DNA of 64,000 bases from NCBI RefSeq assembly GCF_000020685.1, contig NC_012526.1:2334001-2398000 (forward strand), read 5' to 3'. A program made the position numbers and the translations under genes. Source of the stretch: Deinococcus deserti VCD115 (lineage in GTDB: Bacteria > Deinococcota > Deinococci > Deinococcales > Deinococcaceae). The notes below the pieces were generated by a model. That model did not search any database. It was not told the DNA's origin and saw only the letters and a program-made list of their open reading frames with translations. Shown here piece after piece: positions 39,295 through 51,058 of this stretch. How positions within the stretch are numbered: the first letter of the stretch is position 1; each line of letters begins with the position of its first letter.

Positions 39295-39975
39295 TTACAG
39301 TTCGGTGGTGTCGCCTGGGTTGAGGACGCGCACATCGGCCCCAAAGGCCTGGCCCTCACGGGCGAAGACCTGGGGGTCCCCGGTCAGGGGCGGAAAGGTC
39401 GCGTAATGCATCGGAATGGCCACCCGGGGGCGCAGCAGTTCCAGGCAGCGGGCGGCTTCCTCCGGTCCCATGGTGTAGTGGTCGCCGATAGGCAGTATTG
39501 CGGCGTCCAGGCCCCGGTCACCGATCAGGCGCATGTCGCTGAACAGGCAGGTGTCGCCCGCGTGGTAGAGGCGCTTGCCGCCCATCTCGACCACCAGACC
39601 GGTGGGCATGCCGCCGTAGGTGCCGTCCGGAAACGAACTGCTGTGCCACGCCGGCGTCAGCGTCACGCTGCCCCACTCGGCGCGGTAGGTGCCGCCGATG
39701 TTCATGCCCACCGCCTGGGCCGCTCCGTGCTGCTGGGCATACCCACCGATTTCAGCTGTCCCGATGACCGGCACGCCGGCGCGGCCGAAGTCCAGGGCAT
39801 TGCCCCAGTGGTCCCCATGCGCGTGGCTGATCAGCACGGCGTCCACCTTCCACGACAGCGCCTCTTCCAGGGTTACGGGGCACAGGGGGTTGCCCTGAAG
39901 AAAAGGGTCGATCAGCACGCGGTGATCACCGGCCTGCAGCAGGAAAGCACTCTGGCCCAGAAAACGAATCTGCAT
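39295..39975 (-). CDS. UPF0173 metal-dependent hydrolase (metallo-beta-lactamase fold)
   Basis: 226 residues of the UPF0173/UlaG-like branch: MQIRFLGQSAFLL, VLIDPFL, ISHAHGDHWGNAL (zinc HxHxDH), WHSSSFPDGTYGG, LYHAGDTCLFSDM (metal Asp), AILPIGDHYTMGPEEAA and IPMHYATFPPLTGDP. Cytoplasmic; substrate unknown. A perfect Shine-Dalgarno, AAGGAGG, lies 5 nt from the ATG at 39975, which rules out a start 33 nt upstream. Confidence 0.93.
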   Translation of the reverse strand: MQIRFLGQSAFLLQAGDHRVLIDPFLQGNPLCPVTLEEALSWKVDAVLISHAHGDHWGNALDFGRAGVPVIGTAEIGGYAQQHGAAQAVGMNIGGTYRAEWGSVTLTPAWHSSSFPDGTYGGMPTGLVVEMGGKRLYHAGDTCLFSDMRLIGDRGLDAAILPIGDHYTMGPEEAARCLELLRPRVAIPMHYATFPPLTGDPQVFAREGQAFGADVRVLNPGDTTEL

Positions 39976-40100
39976 GTCATCCTCCTTATGCGCAGTGTAA
40001 GGAGGCAAGTTTAACGGTTGGTCAGCCTGCAGACCGTATAGTGGGCGCGCGTCAATCCGTTTTTCCGTCTTGCTGCACTGAAAGGAGTCGTTTCCGCCCC

Positions 40101-40958
40101 ATGCTCACACCGTTCGGTCAGGTCAATGTCCAGGATGTTCTGGACATGATCCTGGTCGCGTTTCTGGTGTACCAGGGCTACCTGCTGGTGGTCGGTACCC
40201 GGGCGGTGAACGTGCTGCGCGGCATCCTGGTGTTTGCAGGGGTCTGGCTGATCGCCGAGGTCATGGGCCTGACCACCCTGAGTTATCTGCTCAGCCGGGC
40301 CGGCACGGTTGGTCTGTTTGCGCTGGTGGTGCTGTTTCAGCCCGAACTGCGCGCCGCCCTGGAACGGGTGGGGCGCCCACGCGGGCGGGATGTCGCCGAG
40401 GGCGGTGTGGTGCTGCAGGATCTGGCACGCGCCATGGAACGTCTCGCCGAACGCAAGACCGGGGCGCTGATTGCCATTGAGCGCAAGACCCCTCTGGGCG
40501 AATACGCCGCGACAGGAGTGAGGCTCGACGCAGTGGTCAGCGTGCCGTTTCTTGAGGCGCTGTTTGCCCGCAACGCTCCCCTGCATGACGGCGGCGTGAT
40601 TCTGCAGAGCTCGCGCGTCGTGGCTGCCGGATGTCTCTTTCCGCTGCAGTCGAGTGACGGCACCTACCGCCGCTACGGCACGCGTCATCGTGCGGCCATC
40701 GGCCTGTCTGAACTGACCGACGCCGTGGTGCTGGTGGTCAGCGAGGAGCGCGGCAGCATGCGCATCGCACTGGCCGGACAGCTGGGACCCGACCTCAACG
40801 GCACAGAGCTGCGCGAGCAGCTGCGTACCCTGGTCTATGACCGTCAGGTTCCGGTGAACCGCCGCGTAGACCGGACACCGGACGACACCGCAGCGGCCAC
40901 CGGACCAGAGTCGTCCAGCCCGGCTTCCACGGAAGCCCAGCCCCGGGAGCGCGCGTGA
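40101..40958 (+). CDS. cdaA: Diadenylate cyclase CdaA
   Basis: 285-residue membrane-bound diadenylate cyclase that makes c-di-AMP from two ATP. Three N-terminal transmembrane helices (VLDMILVAFLVYQGYLLVV, VLRGILVFAGVWLIAEV, LLSRAGTVGLFALVVLFQP) precede the DAC domain with the catalytic LHDGGVILQ and GTRHRAAIGLSE motifs. A Pro/Ser/Thr tail of about 30 residues ends the protein. A TATAGT box at 40037-40042 would give a 50-nt leader; GGAG is 13 nt before the ATG, rather far. Overlaps ybbR by GTGA. Confidence 0.95.
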   Translation: MLTPFGQVNVQDVLDMILVAFLVYQGYLLVVGTRAVNVLRGILVFAGVWLIAEVMGLTTLSYLLSRAGTVGLFALVVLFQPELRAALERVGRPRGRDVAEGGVVLQDLARAMERLAERKTGALIAIERKTPLGEYAATGVRLDAVVSVPFLEALFARNAPLHDGGVILQSSRVVAAGCLFPLQSSDGTYRRYGTRHRAAIGLSELTDAVVLVVSEERGSMRIALAGQLGPDLNGTELREQLRTLVYDRQVPVNRRVDRTPDDTAAATGPESSSPASTEAQPRERA

Positions 40959-42013
40959 GGGGCCCCGCAGGACCCGAGGTGCGCTGGGCCCGGCTGCAGC
41001 GTTGGCTGGAACCCCGCTACTTCACAACCCGCGCCCTGCATAACCTGCCGCAAAAACTGCTGGCCATAGTGATCTCGGTGGCGCTGTGGCTGGTGGCCAC
41101 CGCAGAACGGCGGGCCAATGTCGAGCAAGGCTACGACGTGCCTGTCACCGTCCGCGATACCACTGGCGGGCGCGGCACCCGCGCGACCAGTGCCCTGAAT
41201 CCTGCCACTGTCCGCGTCACGCTGTCCGGGCGGCCAGAGCGGCTGCGGCAGTTGAATGCCAAGAACATTGAGGCAACCGTTGACGTGACAGGGGTCCCTG
41301 AAGGCAGCTTCACGCGGCCGGTAAAGATCTCGGCCCCCACCGGCACCTCAGTGACCCGCCAGGACCCGGACAAGGTCCAGGGCTTCGTGGATACCCAGCT
41401 GACCCGCACCCTGCCGGTGACCCTGGGTGTGGCCACCCCCCCGGAATCCAGCCTGCCCCGCTACACCGTCTCTCCAGCAGAGGCAAGTGTGAGTGGCCCC
41501 GGCCGGGTAGTGGGGATCGTCAGTAAGGTGGTGACCAGTCCCTGGGTGATTCCTGCCGGGACTGAACGGGAACTCCCCCTGATTGCCCTGGATGCTCAGG
41601 GACGACCGGTGCAGGGTCTGATGATGCAGCCGTCTACAGTCACGGTCCGCCGCCTGGACACTGGCGAAGTACCGGTCAAAAGTCTGCCCATTACGCTCAA
41701 CCCACCACCGGCAGGCCTGAAAATTACGTCGTCAAGCATGCAGCCCAGTAGTGTCCGGCTGGTCGCGGCTCCAGAGTTGCTTTCACGCCTGCGCGAAGTG
41801 GCTGGAACGGTCACCTACCGCCCCGGCACCTACACTGCGCCGGTCACCCTGCGCCTGCCCGCCGGGGCTCAGGCCCTGGAAGAGGTCACAGTGCGCCTGA
41901 CCGTCGTGGCGGTCAGCCCCCCTGCCGCACCGCCCGGGACGCCACAAGCCCCACCCGTGCGCGAGACTCCCACGGTCCCGGAATCGCCCCCTGCCCGCCC
42001 CACGACGCCCTGA
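40955..42013 (+). CDS. YbbR-domain protein (CdaR, CdaA regulator)
   Basis: 352 residues: N-terminal cytoplasmic stretch, one membrane helix (LPQKLLAIVISVALWLVATAE), then about three extracellular YbbR domains (VPVTVRDTTGG, RTLPVTLGVATPPES, VPVKSLPITLN, YTAPVTLRLPAGAQ) and a Pro-rich tail. CdaR proteins bind CdaA and modulate c-di-AMP synthesis. The GTG start overlaps the cdaA stop (GTGA), supporting a complex made in one operon. Confidence 0.9.
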   Translation: MRGPAGPEVRWARLQRWLEPRYFTTRALHNLPQKLLAIVISVALWLVATAERRANVEQGYDVPVTVRDTTGGRGTRATSALNPATVRVTLSGRPERLRQLNAKNIEATVDVTGVPEGSFTRPVKISAPTGTSVTRQDPDKVQGFVDTQLTRTLPVTLGVATPPESSLPRYTVSPAEASVSGPGRVVGIVSKVVTSPWVIPAGTERELPLIALDAQGRPVQGLMMQPSTVTVRRLDTGEVPVKSLPITLNPPPAGLKITSSSMQPSSVRLVAAPELLSRLREVAGTVTYRPGTYTAPVTLRLPAGAQALEEVTVRLTVVAVSPPAAPPGTPQAPPVRETPTVPESPPARPTTP

Positions 42014-42068
42014 AGCGAGACTGTCATTTCATAAGTGACGGATCAGACGGCCAGCCCAGGCATGAGCG

Positions 42069-42074
42069 TATACT
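42069..42074 (+). promoter_or_regulatory. -10 box upstream of yqeK mini-ORF
   Basis: TATACT ends 6 nt before the ATG at 42081. If used, the mRNA starts at that ATG, which is not in the yqeK frame. Confidence 0.5.
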
Positions 42075-42080
42075 CTGTTT

Positions 42081-42113
42081 ATGATGTGGAGCAGCGGCCA
42101 CATAAGCGCGTGA
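42081..42113 (+). CDS. Possible leaderless 10-codon leader peptide
   Basis: ATG 42081 reads MMWSSGHISA and stops at TGA 42111-42113, whose last base is the A of an in-frame yqeK ATG (TGATG). The 6-nt distance from TATACT is exactly the leaderless spacing used across this window. This suggests translation of yqeK by re-initiation. Not proven; the alternative is that yqeK starts further upstream and the peptide is chance. Confidence 0.35.
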   Translation: MMWSSGHISA

Positions 42114-42805
42114 TGACCGAGGTTCTGTCTCCTGAACAAGGCCTGCTGGACTGGCTGGTGTGGGAAGACAGGGTCCGTCTGATGGTTCGTCCACGTCGCT
42201 TTGAACATGTCCTGCGCGTGGCAGAACTCGCGCGCCATATTGCGCTGTCTAATGGGGCAGACCCTGAACGTGCCTACGCCGCGGGCATCCTGCATGACAT
42301 TGCCCGGGACCTGCCGGACGCTGAGCTGCTGCGGCTGGCCCCACCTGAGTGCGACATCGATTCGGCACATCCACTGGCGCTGCACGGGCGCGCAGCCCGC
42401 ACGTTGCTGACCCGGTGGGGCTATCACGATCCGGTGGTCCTGGAAGCGGTCGAGGATCACACCACCGGGCCACGCGGCGGCAACGACGTCGCGGCGTGTG
42501 TCTATATTGCCGACGTGTCAGAACCCGGACGCGGCGTCAACGCCGATATCCGAGAGCTGGCGGCACACGACCTGACTGGCGCCCTGGAGCGGGCCATTGT
42601 GTCCAAAGTCACCTATCTGCAGGGCAGGGGCATTCAGGTGCATCCAAGGACGCTACAGGCCTATTATGCACTGCCCTGCATTCAGCAGGAGAGCAAAACC
42701 TCCATCATGCCCAAGCCGTCTTCTGAACTTTCTTCTCAATCCAACACGCCCGAATCGTCTTCCGCACAGCCGGATGCCACGCCGCGTGGTCCGGCCCAAC
42801 CGTGA
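42113..42805 (+). CDS. yqeK: YqeK-family HD hydrolase (symmetrical Ap4A hydrolase type)
   Basis: 230 residues. HD-domain ligands: H in RRFEHVLRVAELA, HD in AGILHDIARDLPD, H in SAHPLALHGRAAR, and D in YIADVSEPGRG; YqeK proteins cleave diadenosine tetraphosphate to ADP. A Ser/Gln/Pro-rich tail of about 40 residues is an addition to the family. I place the start at ATG 42113, near the family N-terminus and coupled to the leader peptide; ATG 42062 or GTG 42086 are alternatives. First gene of yqeK-LCP-rsfS, overlapping the next by GTGA. Confidence 0.88.
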   Translation: MTEVLSPEQGLLDWLVWEDRVRLMVRPRRFEHVLRVAELARHIALSNGADPERAYAAGILHDIARDLPDAELLRLAPPECDIDSAHPLALHGRAARTLLTRWGYHDPVVLEAVEDHTTGPRGGNDVAACVYIADVSEPGRGVNADIRELAAHDLTGALERAIVSKVTYLQGRGIQVHPRTLQAYYALPCIQQESKTSIMPKPSSELSSQSNTPESSSAQPDATPRGPAQP

Positions 42806-44177
42806 GCCGGAGGGCTACGCCCACATCATCCCGATCCCCCTCACTGGCGCTGCTGCGCGCCGCACAGGCTTTCGGGCTGAGTGTCGCCGCCATGACCTTG
42901 GGGGGGCTGGCGCTGGTCAGTGGTGCGGGCGGCACGGTCACAAACGGTCCAAGTCGCGCTGCGCCGGAGTTCACGGTACTTCTTGCCGGACGTGACATCG
43001 TGTACTGCTATTACCGCCAGCCGTGCAAGGATCAGAACCAGCGCACTGGTCTCACTCAGCCGCCCAACACCGATACCCTGATGCTGGTCAAGGTCAACGG
43101 CACCCAGGTCAAGGTGCTGAGCATTCCCCGCGACACCAATGTGGGCCCCTACGATCCCTCACGCGGCAAAGGGCAGCAGAAGGTCAATATGCAGTATTAC
43201 CTGCATGGTCCCGAAGGCCTCCTGCGCGCCGCCGAGACCATCACCGGGGAGCGGGTGGACTCTTACGTGATTGTTCGCACCGACTATGTCGAGCGAGTGA
43301 TCAACGCGCTGGGTGGCCTGGATGTAACGGTGCCGGAAGGAGGCATCGAGTGGGTGGATCAGGCGGCTGGCGTAGATCTCAAGCTTTCTCCTGGCGAGCA
43401 TCACCTGGACGGAAAGACCGGGGTACTGTTCCTGCGGGTCCGTAAGGGCTTCGGGGACGATTACGGCCGTATGGACCATCAGAAGCAGGCGTTGACCCAA
43501 CTGGCGGCCCGGCTCCGCTCTCCCCAGGGACTTGCAGCCCTGCCGACCATCCTGGGCGGGATCGGGGACGGCGTTGAAACCAATCTGGACCCAGGCCTCC
43601 TGGCCACCTTGCAGCCCTACCTGGGGCAGATGAAGCTCTCGTTTGCCACGCTGCCCACCGAACCGATTCCTGGTACTTTCAACCTGGCCGTCGACCGTGA
43701 GCGGCTTTCGAAACTGTGGGGAGACACCCCCGTTCAGACCAGCACTCCCCGTCAGGCGCCCGACGTTACTCTTAAGGTGGTGGACGCCAGCGGAGCGACT
43801 CTGGGGCCGGCACTGGCCCGCGCCCTGCAGGCGCTGGGATACGAGAAGGTCGAAGTGGAATCTGCGCCAGCCAGCCGGGAGCCCAGCCAGGTGTTTACGA
43901 CAGACGCCGTGGATGAAGCGAACCTCCTCGCCGACGCGCTGCAACTGCCAAGGCTGCAAGGTGAACGTTTTCCCGTTCGAAGTGGACAGGTGGGTATTCT
44001 GCTGGGCATGGACGCGCGCCAGTCTCTGGCAGCCTTAGGCAAACTGGCTGCTTCTCCCTCAGCGTCCGGGGCCCAGATCACGCCCGAAGCACCGCCCCAG
44101 ACCACTCCTTCCCAGATCTCACCGGCACAGTTGCCGACAGCCCCCTCAGACGCCCCCTCTCAGACCCTGGAGACACC

Positions 44178-44181
<4 letters not shown>
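42802..44181 (+). CDS. LytR-CpsA-Psr (LCP) family cell-wall glycopolymer transferase
   Basis: 459 residues: one N-terminal membrane anchor (SVAAMTLGGLALVSGAGGTV), the LCP domain (FTVLLAGRDIVYCYY, NTDTLMLVKVNGTQVKVLSIPRDTNV, GLDVTVPEGGIEWVD, LFLRVRKGFGDDYGRMDHQKQAL with catalytic Asp/Arg positions), then a LytR_C domain (VTLKVVDASGAT...GVEVESAP-like) and a Pro/Ser tail. LCP enzymes link glycopolymers to the wall from lipid carriers. The CYYRQPC insert with two cysteines near the active site is unusual. GTG start overlaps yqeK; ATGA overlap with rsfS. Confidence 0.92.
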
Positions 44182-44543
<362 letters not shown>

Positions 44544-44563
44544 GACAAATCGGGCAAATCAAA

Positions 44564-44599
44564 GTGCGCCGCAGGTAGAACTGGCGGCGCACAGTTTTG
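44564..44599 (+). terminator. Terminator after rsfS
   Basis: GTGCGCCGC / GCGGCGCAC, 9-bp stem with 11-nt loop, then AGTTTTGG. Confidence 0.8.
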
Positions 44600-44760
44600 G
44601 TCCCTGAGGAAGAGCGCAGGGCCAGCAGTCAGGATTGGGGCCCATGATGTGAACTGAACGGACAGAGCTGTGCCCGAAAACCCATAAACACATTCAACCC
44701 ATCTGCAGGCTGACTTCACATCGGTAGCCCCAGGCACGCCCCCAGACACGCTGCTGGAGT

Positions 44761-45234
44761 TCACACTGCCGGAATCGCCCGAGCGACACTGTCCGGCAGT
44801 TCACGGGCAACGCGTTCCAGCGTCCGCCCGGCGGCAGCACCCACCATCTTCTCGAAGGCTGCGCCTCCCCAGCCTTCTGCTTCTGGTACAGCCAGGTGGG
44901 CACGGAATTCAAAGTCGAAGTGTAGGGTGCCGTCTTCCCCGGCCCTGGCCTGGCCACTGACCTCTACCCAGGCGCGTTCGCCTGCAAGCTGCTGCGGGAC
45001 CAGAGCCGCCCCGTCGGCAGTCAGCTGCAGCCGGCTGACAAAGGGGAGGTCCACCTCCCCCAGAATCGGCACGGTGACCACCAGTTCCCCCCGTACGCCC
45101 TGCGCGTCCGCCTGAAGGCCTCGCAGGAAACGCACCTGTGCCAGGGCTACGGCCGGGTCCTGGACAAAGGCGAGGGACTGGGCATAGGGCCCTGGATACG
45201 CCAGGGTAAAGCTCTGCCGGGCGTCAAGAATCAC
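44761..45234 (-). CDS. DUF3809 protein (Deinococcus-type)
   Basis: 157 residues of the DUF3809 family known mainly from Deinococcus: QSFTLAYPGPYAQSLAFVQDP, LRGELVVTVPILGEVDLPFVSRL-like strands, and a C-terminal helix (AAGRTLERVARELPDSVARAIP). The beta-sheet plus C-terminal helix suggests a lipid-transfer/START-like fold (my inference). GTG start at 45234, 4 nt after the stop of the DUF3248 gene, so the two are co-transcribed. Confidence 0.82.
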   Translation of the reverse strand: MILDARQSFTLAYPGPYAQSLAFVQDPAVALAQVRFLRGLQADAQGVRGELVVTVPILGEVDLPFVSRLQLTADGAALVPQQLAGERAWVEVSGQARAGEDGTLHFDFEFRAHLAVPEAEGWGGAAFEKMVGAAAGRTLERVARELPDSVARAIPAV

Positions 45235-45238
45235 GCGG

Positions 45239-45499
45239 CTAGTCCACCCACTCGATTACCACACGTCCGCCCTCCAGGGCCGCCTGCAGTTCCTGGTCGC
45301 CGGCGCTGCGCAGCCGGGGCAGATGAGCAAAGCGTGGCGTGGCCGAAGCGAAGCCCAGGCGCACAATCACGTCTTCGCTGACTTCGTCCTTGCCGATCCG
45401 CCACACCAGCTGCCCTCCCAGCGCTTCAAGCTGGCGCGAGAGGTCCGGGGGCAGCGCCTGCTCATTGGCCGGGGGCTCCGGAGGCAGCGGATCGGTCAT
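45239..45499 (-). CDS. DUF3248 small protein (Deinococcus-type)
   Basis: 86 residues matching the small DUF3248 family of Deinococcus/Thermus: LSRQLEALGGQLVWRIGKDE, VIVRLGFASATPRF, and a C-terminal LQAALEGGRVVIEWVD. Pro-rich start, mixed alpha/beta body, no membrane segment. TACAAT ends 6 nt before the ATG. Function unknown; coupled with the DUF3809 gene. Confidence 0.85.
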   Translation of the reverse strand: MTDPLPPEPPANEQALPPDLSRQLEALGGQLVWRIGKDEVSEDVIVRLGFASATPRFAHLPRLRSAGDQELQAALEGGRVVIEWVD

Positions 45500-45505
45500 G
45501 AGGAC

Positions 45506-45511
45506 ATTGTA
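45506..45511 (-). promoter_or_regulatory. -10 box, leaderless start of the DUF3248 gene
   Basis: Minus-strand TACAAT, five of six consensus bases, ends 6 nt before the ATG at 45499. Confidence 0.65.
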
Positions 45512-45550
45512 AGGCCCGGGGCCAGCGGAGGCGCGCTACAACTAAGGTCC

Positions 45551-45832
45551 ATGACTGCCCCCGAGCTGAGCTGGCGAAGCCTGGAAACCCGGGTTGGCCT
45601 GGAGAACCTGCCGGCCTTTCACCGCGCCTTCCTGACCTGGCGGGGCGTCGAGGGCGCCGGGGCCATGCCGCTGCGCCGGGTGTCGCAGCGGGTCGAGGCC
45701 GAACTCAACCGCCTGGTTCAGGCCGGGCAGGCACACCGCGCAGGGGACGACTGGCTGCTGGCTCCTGGGGCCCTGACAGGCTTCGGGGCTGCCCGGCCTT
45801 TTGTATCTGCCGACGGAGCATTGTTACCCTGA
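45551..45832 (+). CDS. Small conserved-looking protein, function unknown
   Basis: 93 residues: TAPELSWRSLETRVGLENLP, FHRAFLTWRGVEGAGAMPLRRVSQRVEAELNRLV in pieces, then AGDDWLLAPGALTGFG. The middle resembles a winged-helix (RVSQRVEAELNRLVQAGQAHRAGDDWLL would be recognition helix plus wing), so DNA binding is possible. Divergent from DUF3248 with 51 bp between. AAGG lies close to the ATG at 45551. Not recognised as a named family. Confidence 0.68.
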   Translation: MTAPELSWRSLETRVGLENLPAFHRAFLTWRGVEGAGAMPLRRVSQRVEAELNRLVQAGQAHRAGDDWLLAPGALTGFGAARPFVSADGALLP

Positions 45833-45895
45833 AGGCGATGAGGTGCTTTTCTTGACTTGCCTTTCCTGGCCGCTGATCCCACAGAGGCCGACACC

Positions 45896-46989
<1,094 letters not shown>

Positions 46990-47010
46990 TATGAACTGGC
47001 CTGCTTGAGT

Positions 47011-47035
47011 CCAGGGCAAGCCCGTCTGGCCCTGG
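47011..47035 (+). terminator. Hairpin after coaD
   Basis: CCAGGGC / GCCCTGG, 7-bp stem with 11-nt loop, 21 nt after the stop; no U-tract. Confidence 0.45.
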
Positions 47036-47095
47036 GCTGATATTCAGGCTCACCCTTGGAACATTCAGGCAAGCGCCCGCATCAGGCAAAACACG

Positions 47096-47129
47096 AAGGG
47101 GCAGGGGCCAATCAGCCCCTGCCTCCTTC
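47096..47129. terminator. Terminator between convergent coaD and metK
   Basis: GGCAGGGGC / GCCCCTGCC core stem extended by GAAG...CTTC with a bulge; lies just after the metK stop on the minus strand. Confidence 0.7.
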
Positions 47130-47140
47130 ACAGAGACTCT

Positions 47141-48352
<1,212 letters not shown>

Positions 48353-48584
48353 GTGTACTCCTGTCGGGTGGGGGTGCGTCTCACAGAACGGACCTGGAGA
48401 GGGATGTCGCCTGCCGTCCCCACCCGGCCACGCCGCCACGCTGGACGGCACGGACCCGCCCAGGGTAACGCACCGGGGCGCGCCGCTGGAAGATTGACAG
48501 GCCCGGCAGACTGGACAGTGGCAAGGCCAGCTGTTGTGTCCCCACCTGACATCCCCCTGACGCATCAGGTCAGAATGAGAGGCA

Positions 48585-49270
<686 letters not shown>

Positions 49271-49274
<4 letters not shown>

Positions 49275-50242
49275 CCACGGAGCTGACCGGCACGGCCGGA
49301 CAGGCCCCCACCAACGACCCCTGGGTAGACGCGCTCCCGCAGGCGATCCTCCTCAGCGAAGGTGGACTGGTTACGCGGGTCAACGCGGCCGCCGTCCGGT
49401 TGTGGGGCGTGCCGCAGGACCGCGCCCTGGGCCGCCCGGTACTTGAAATCGTGCGACGGCACACCCTTGAAGCGCTGATCGACCGGGGCGGAGAACTGGA
49501 ACTGGAAGCCGGCGGACGCACGCTGCGCTGCACCGCGGTCCGGCACGCCCAGAGCAGCTCCCTGATTGTGGAAGACATCACCGAGCACCGCCGCCGCGAA
49601 GCGGAACTGCGTGAAGCGACTGCCGTGCTGTCCCACGAGTTCCGCACGCCGGTCGCGGCCCTACGTGGTGTGCTTGAAGCCCTGGAATACGACATGCCGA
49701 CCGATCTGGCCCAGAACTTCGTGAAGCAGGGCCTGCAGGAAACGGAGCGCCTCGCCCGGCTGGTCGAGGACCTGGCAGTCGGTTTCCGGCCGACACGCGC
49801 GCGTACCCTGCCACTGTCTGAAGCTTTCACACGCGCCGAGCGGCTGCTCAGCACTGAACTGGCCACCCGGCAGGCACAGCTGAGCTTCGGCCAGGATCAC
49901 CTGGTCCGTGCTGATCCCGACAAGCTGTTGCAGGTGCTGCTGAACCTGATCGAAAATGCCCTGAAGTACGGCCCGCATGGCCAGCCCGTCGAGGTGCAGA
50001 CCAGCCTGCGCGGCACCTGGGTCGAGGTGCGTGTGCTCGACCAGGGCGCTCCGATACCCGATACCGACAGCCTGTTCCGTGCCCATACCCGCGGCCAGCA
50101 GGCCACCGGACAGGGCAGCGGCATGGGCCTGTATATCGTGCGCTCCATCGTGCACGGCTGGGGCGGTCAGGCCTGGGCCGAGCGGCAGGAGAACGGAAAC
50201 GCCTTCTGCTTTACGCTGCCTGGCGTGTCTGGCCTGGGCTAA
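49271..50242 (+). CDS. Soluble PhoR-like sensor histidine kinase
   Basis: 323 residues with a PAS-like N-terminal domain (LPQAILLSEGGLVTRVNAAAVRLWG, then LIVEDITEHRRRE), HisKA domain with H122 in VLSHEFRTPVAALRG, and HATPase_c (N box NLIENALKYGP, G1 DQGAPIPD, G2 GSGMGLYIV). No signal or membrane segment is visible, unlike E. coli PhoR, so signal input must be cytosolic, for example through PhoU and a transporter. Coupled to the regulator by a 4-nt overlap. Confidence 0.93.
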
Positions 50243-50314
50243 AGCAAGCAGGCTGGATTCCAAACCCCCACACCGCACCCCACAGTGCTACGGTTCTTAG
50301 AGAAGGAGTAACTC

Positions 50315-50954
<640 letters not shown>

Positions 50955-50959
<5 letters not shown>

Positions 50960-50976
50960 GGGGCCGGTCCCTCAGG
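50955..50976 (+). terminator. Hairpin overlapping the phoU stop
   Basis: CCTGAGGG / CCCTCAGG, perfect 8-bp stem with 6-nt loop that includes the stop codon; no U-tract. Confidence 0.5.
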
Positions 50977-51046
50977 AATCCCTGGAATTCCCTTCATTCA
51001 GCTGCTTCTAAGCCACGCGGCGGATGCTCTGGCCTGAGCACCCGAC

Positions 51047-51052
51047 TAGGCT
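51047..51052 (+). promoter_or_regulatory. -10 box, leaderless start of the ABC exporter operon
   Basis: TAGGCT ends 6 nt before the ATG at 51059. A GTG at 51053 is too close to the box. Confidence 0.55.
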
Positions 51053-51058
51053 GTGCGG

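Noticed and set aside
48353..48584. SAM riboswitch upstream of metK
   Set aside because: No CTTATCNAGAG-type element or matching helices were found in the interval.
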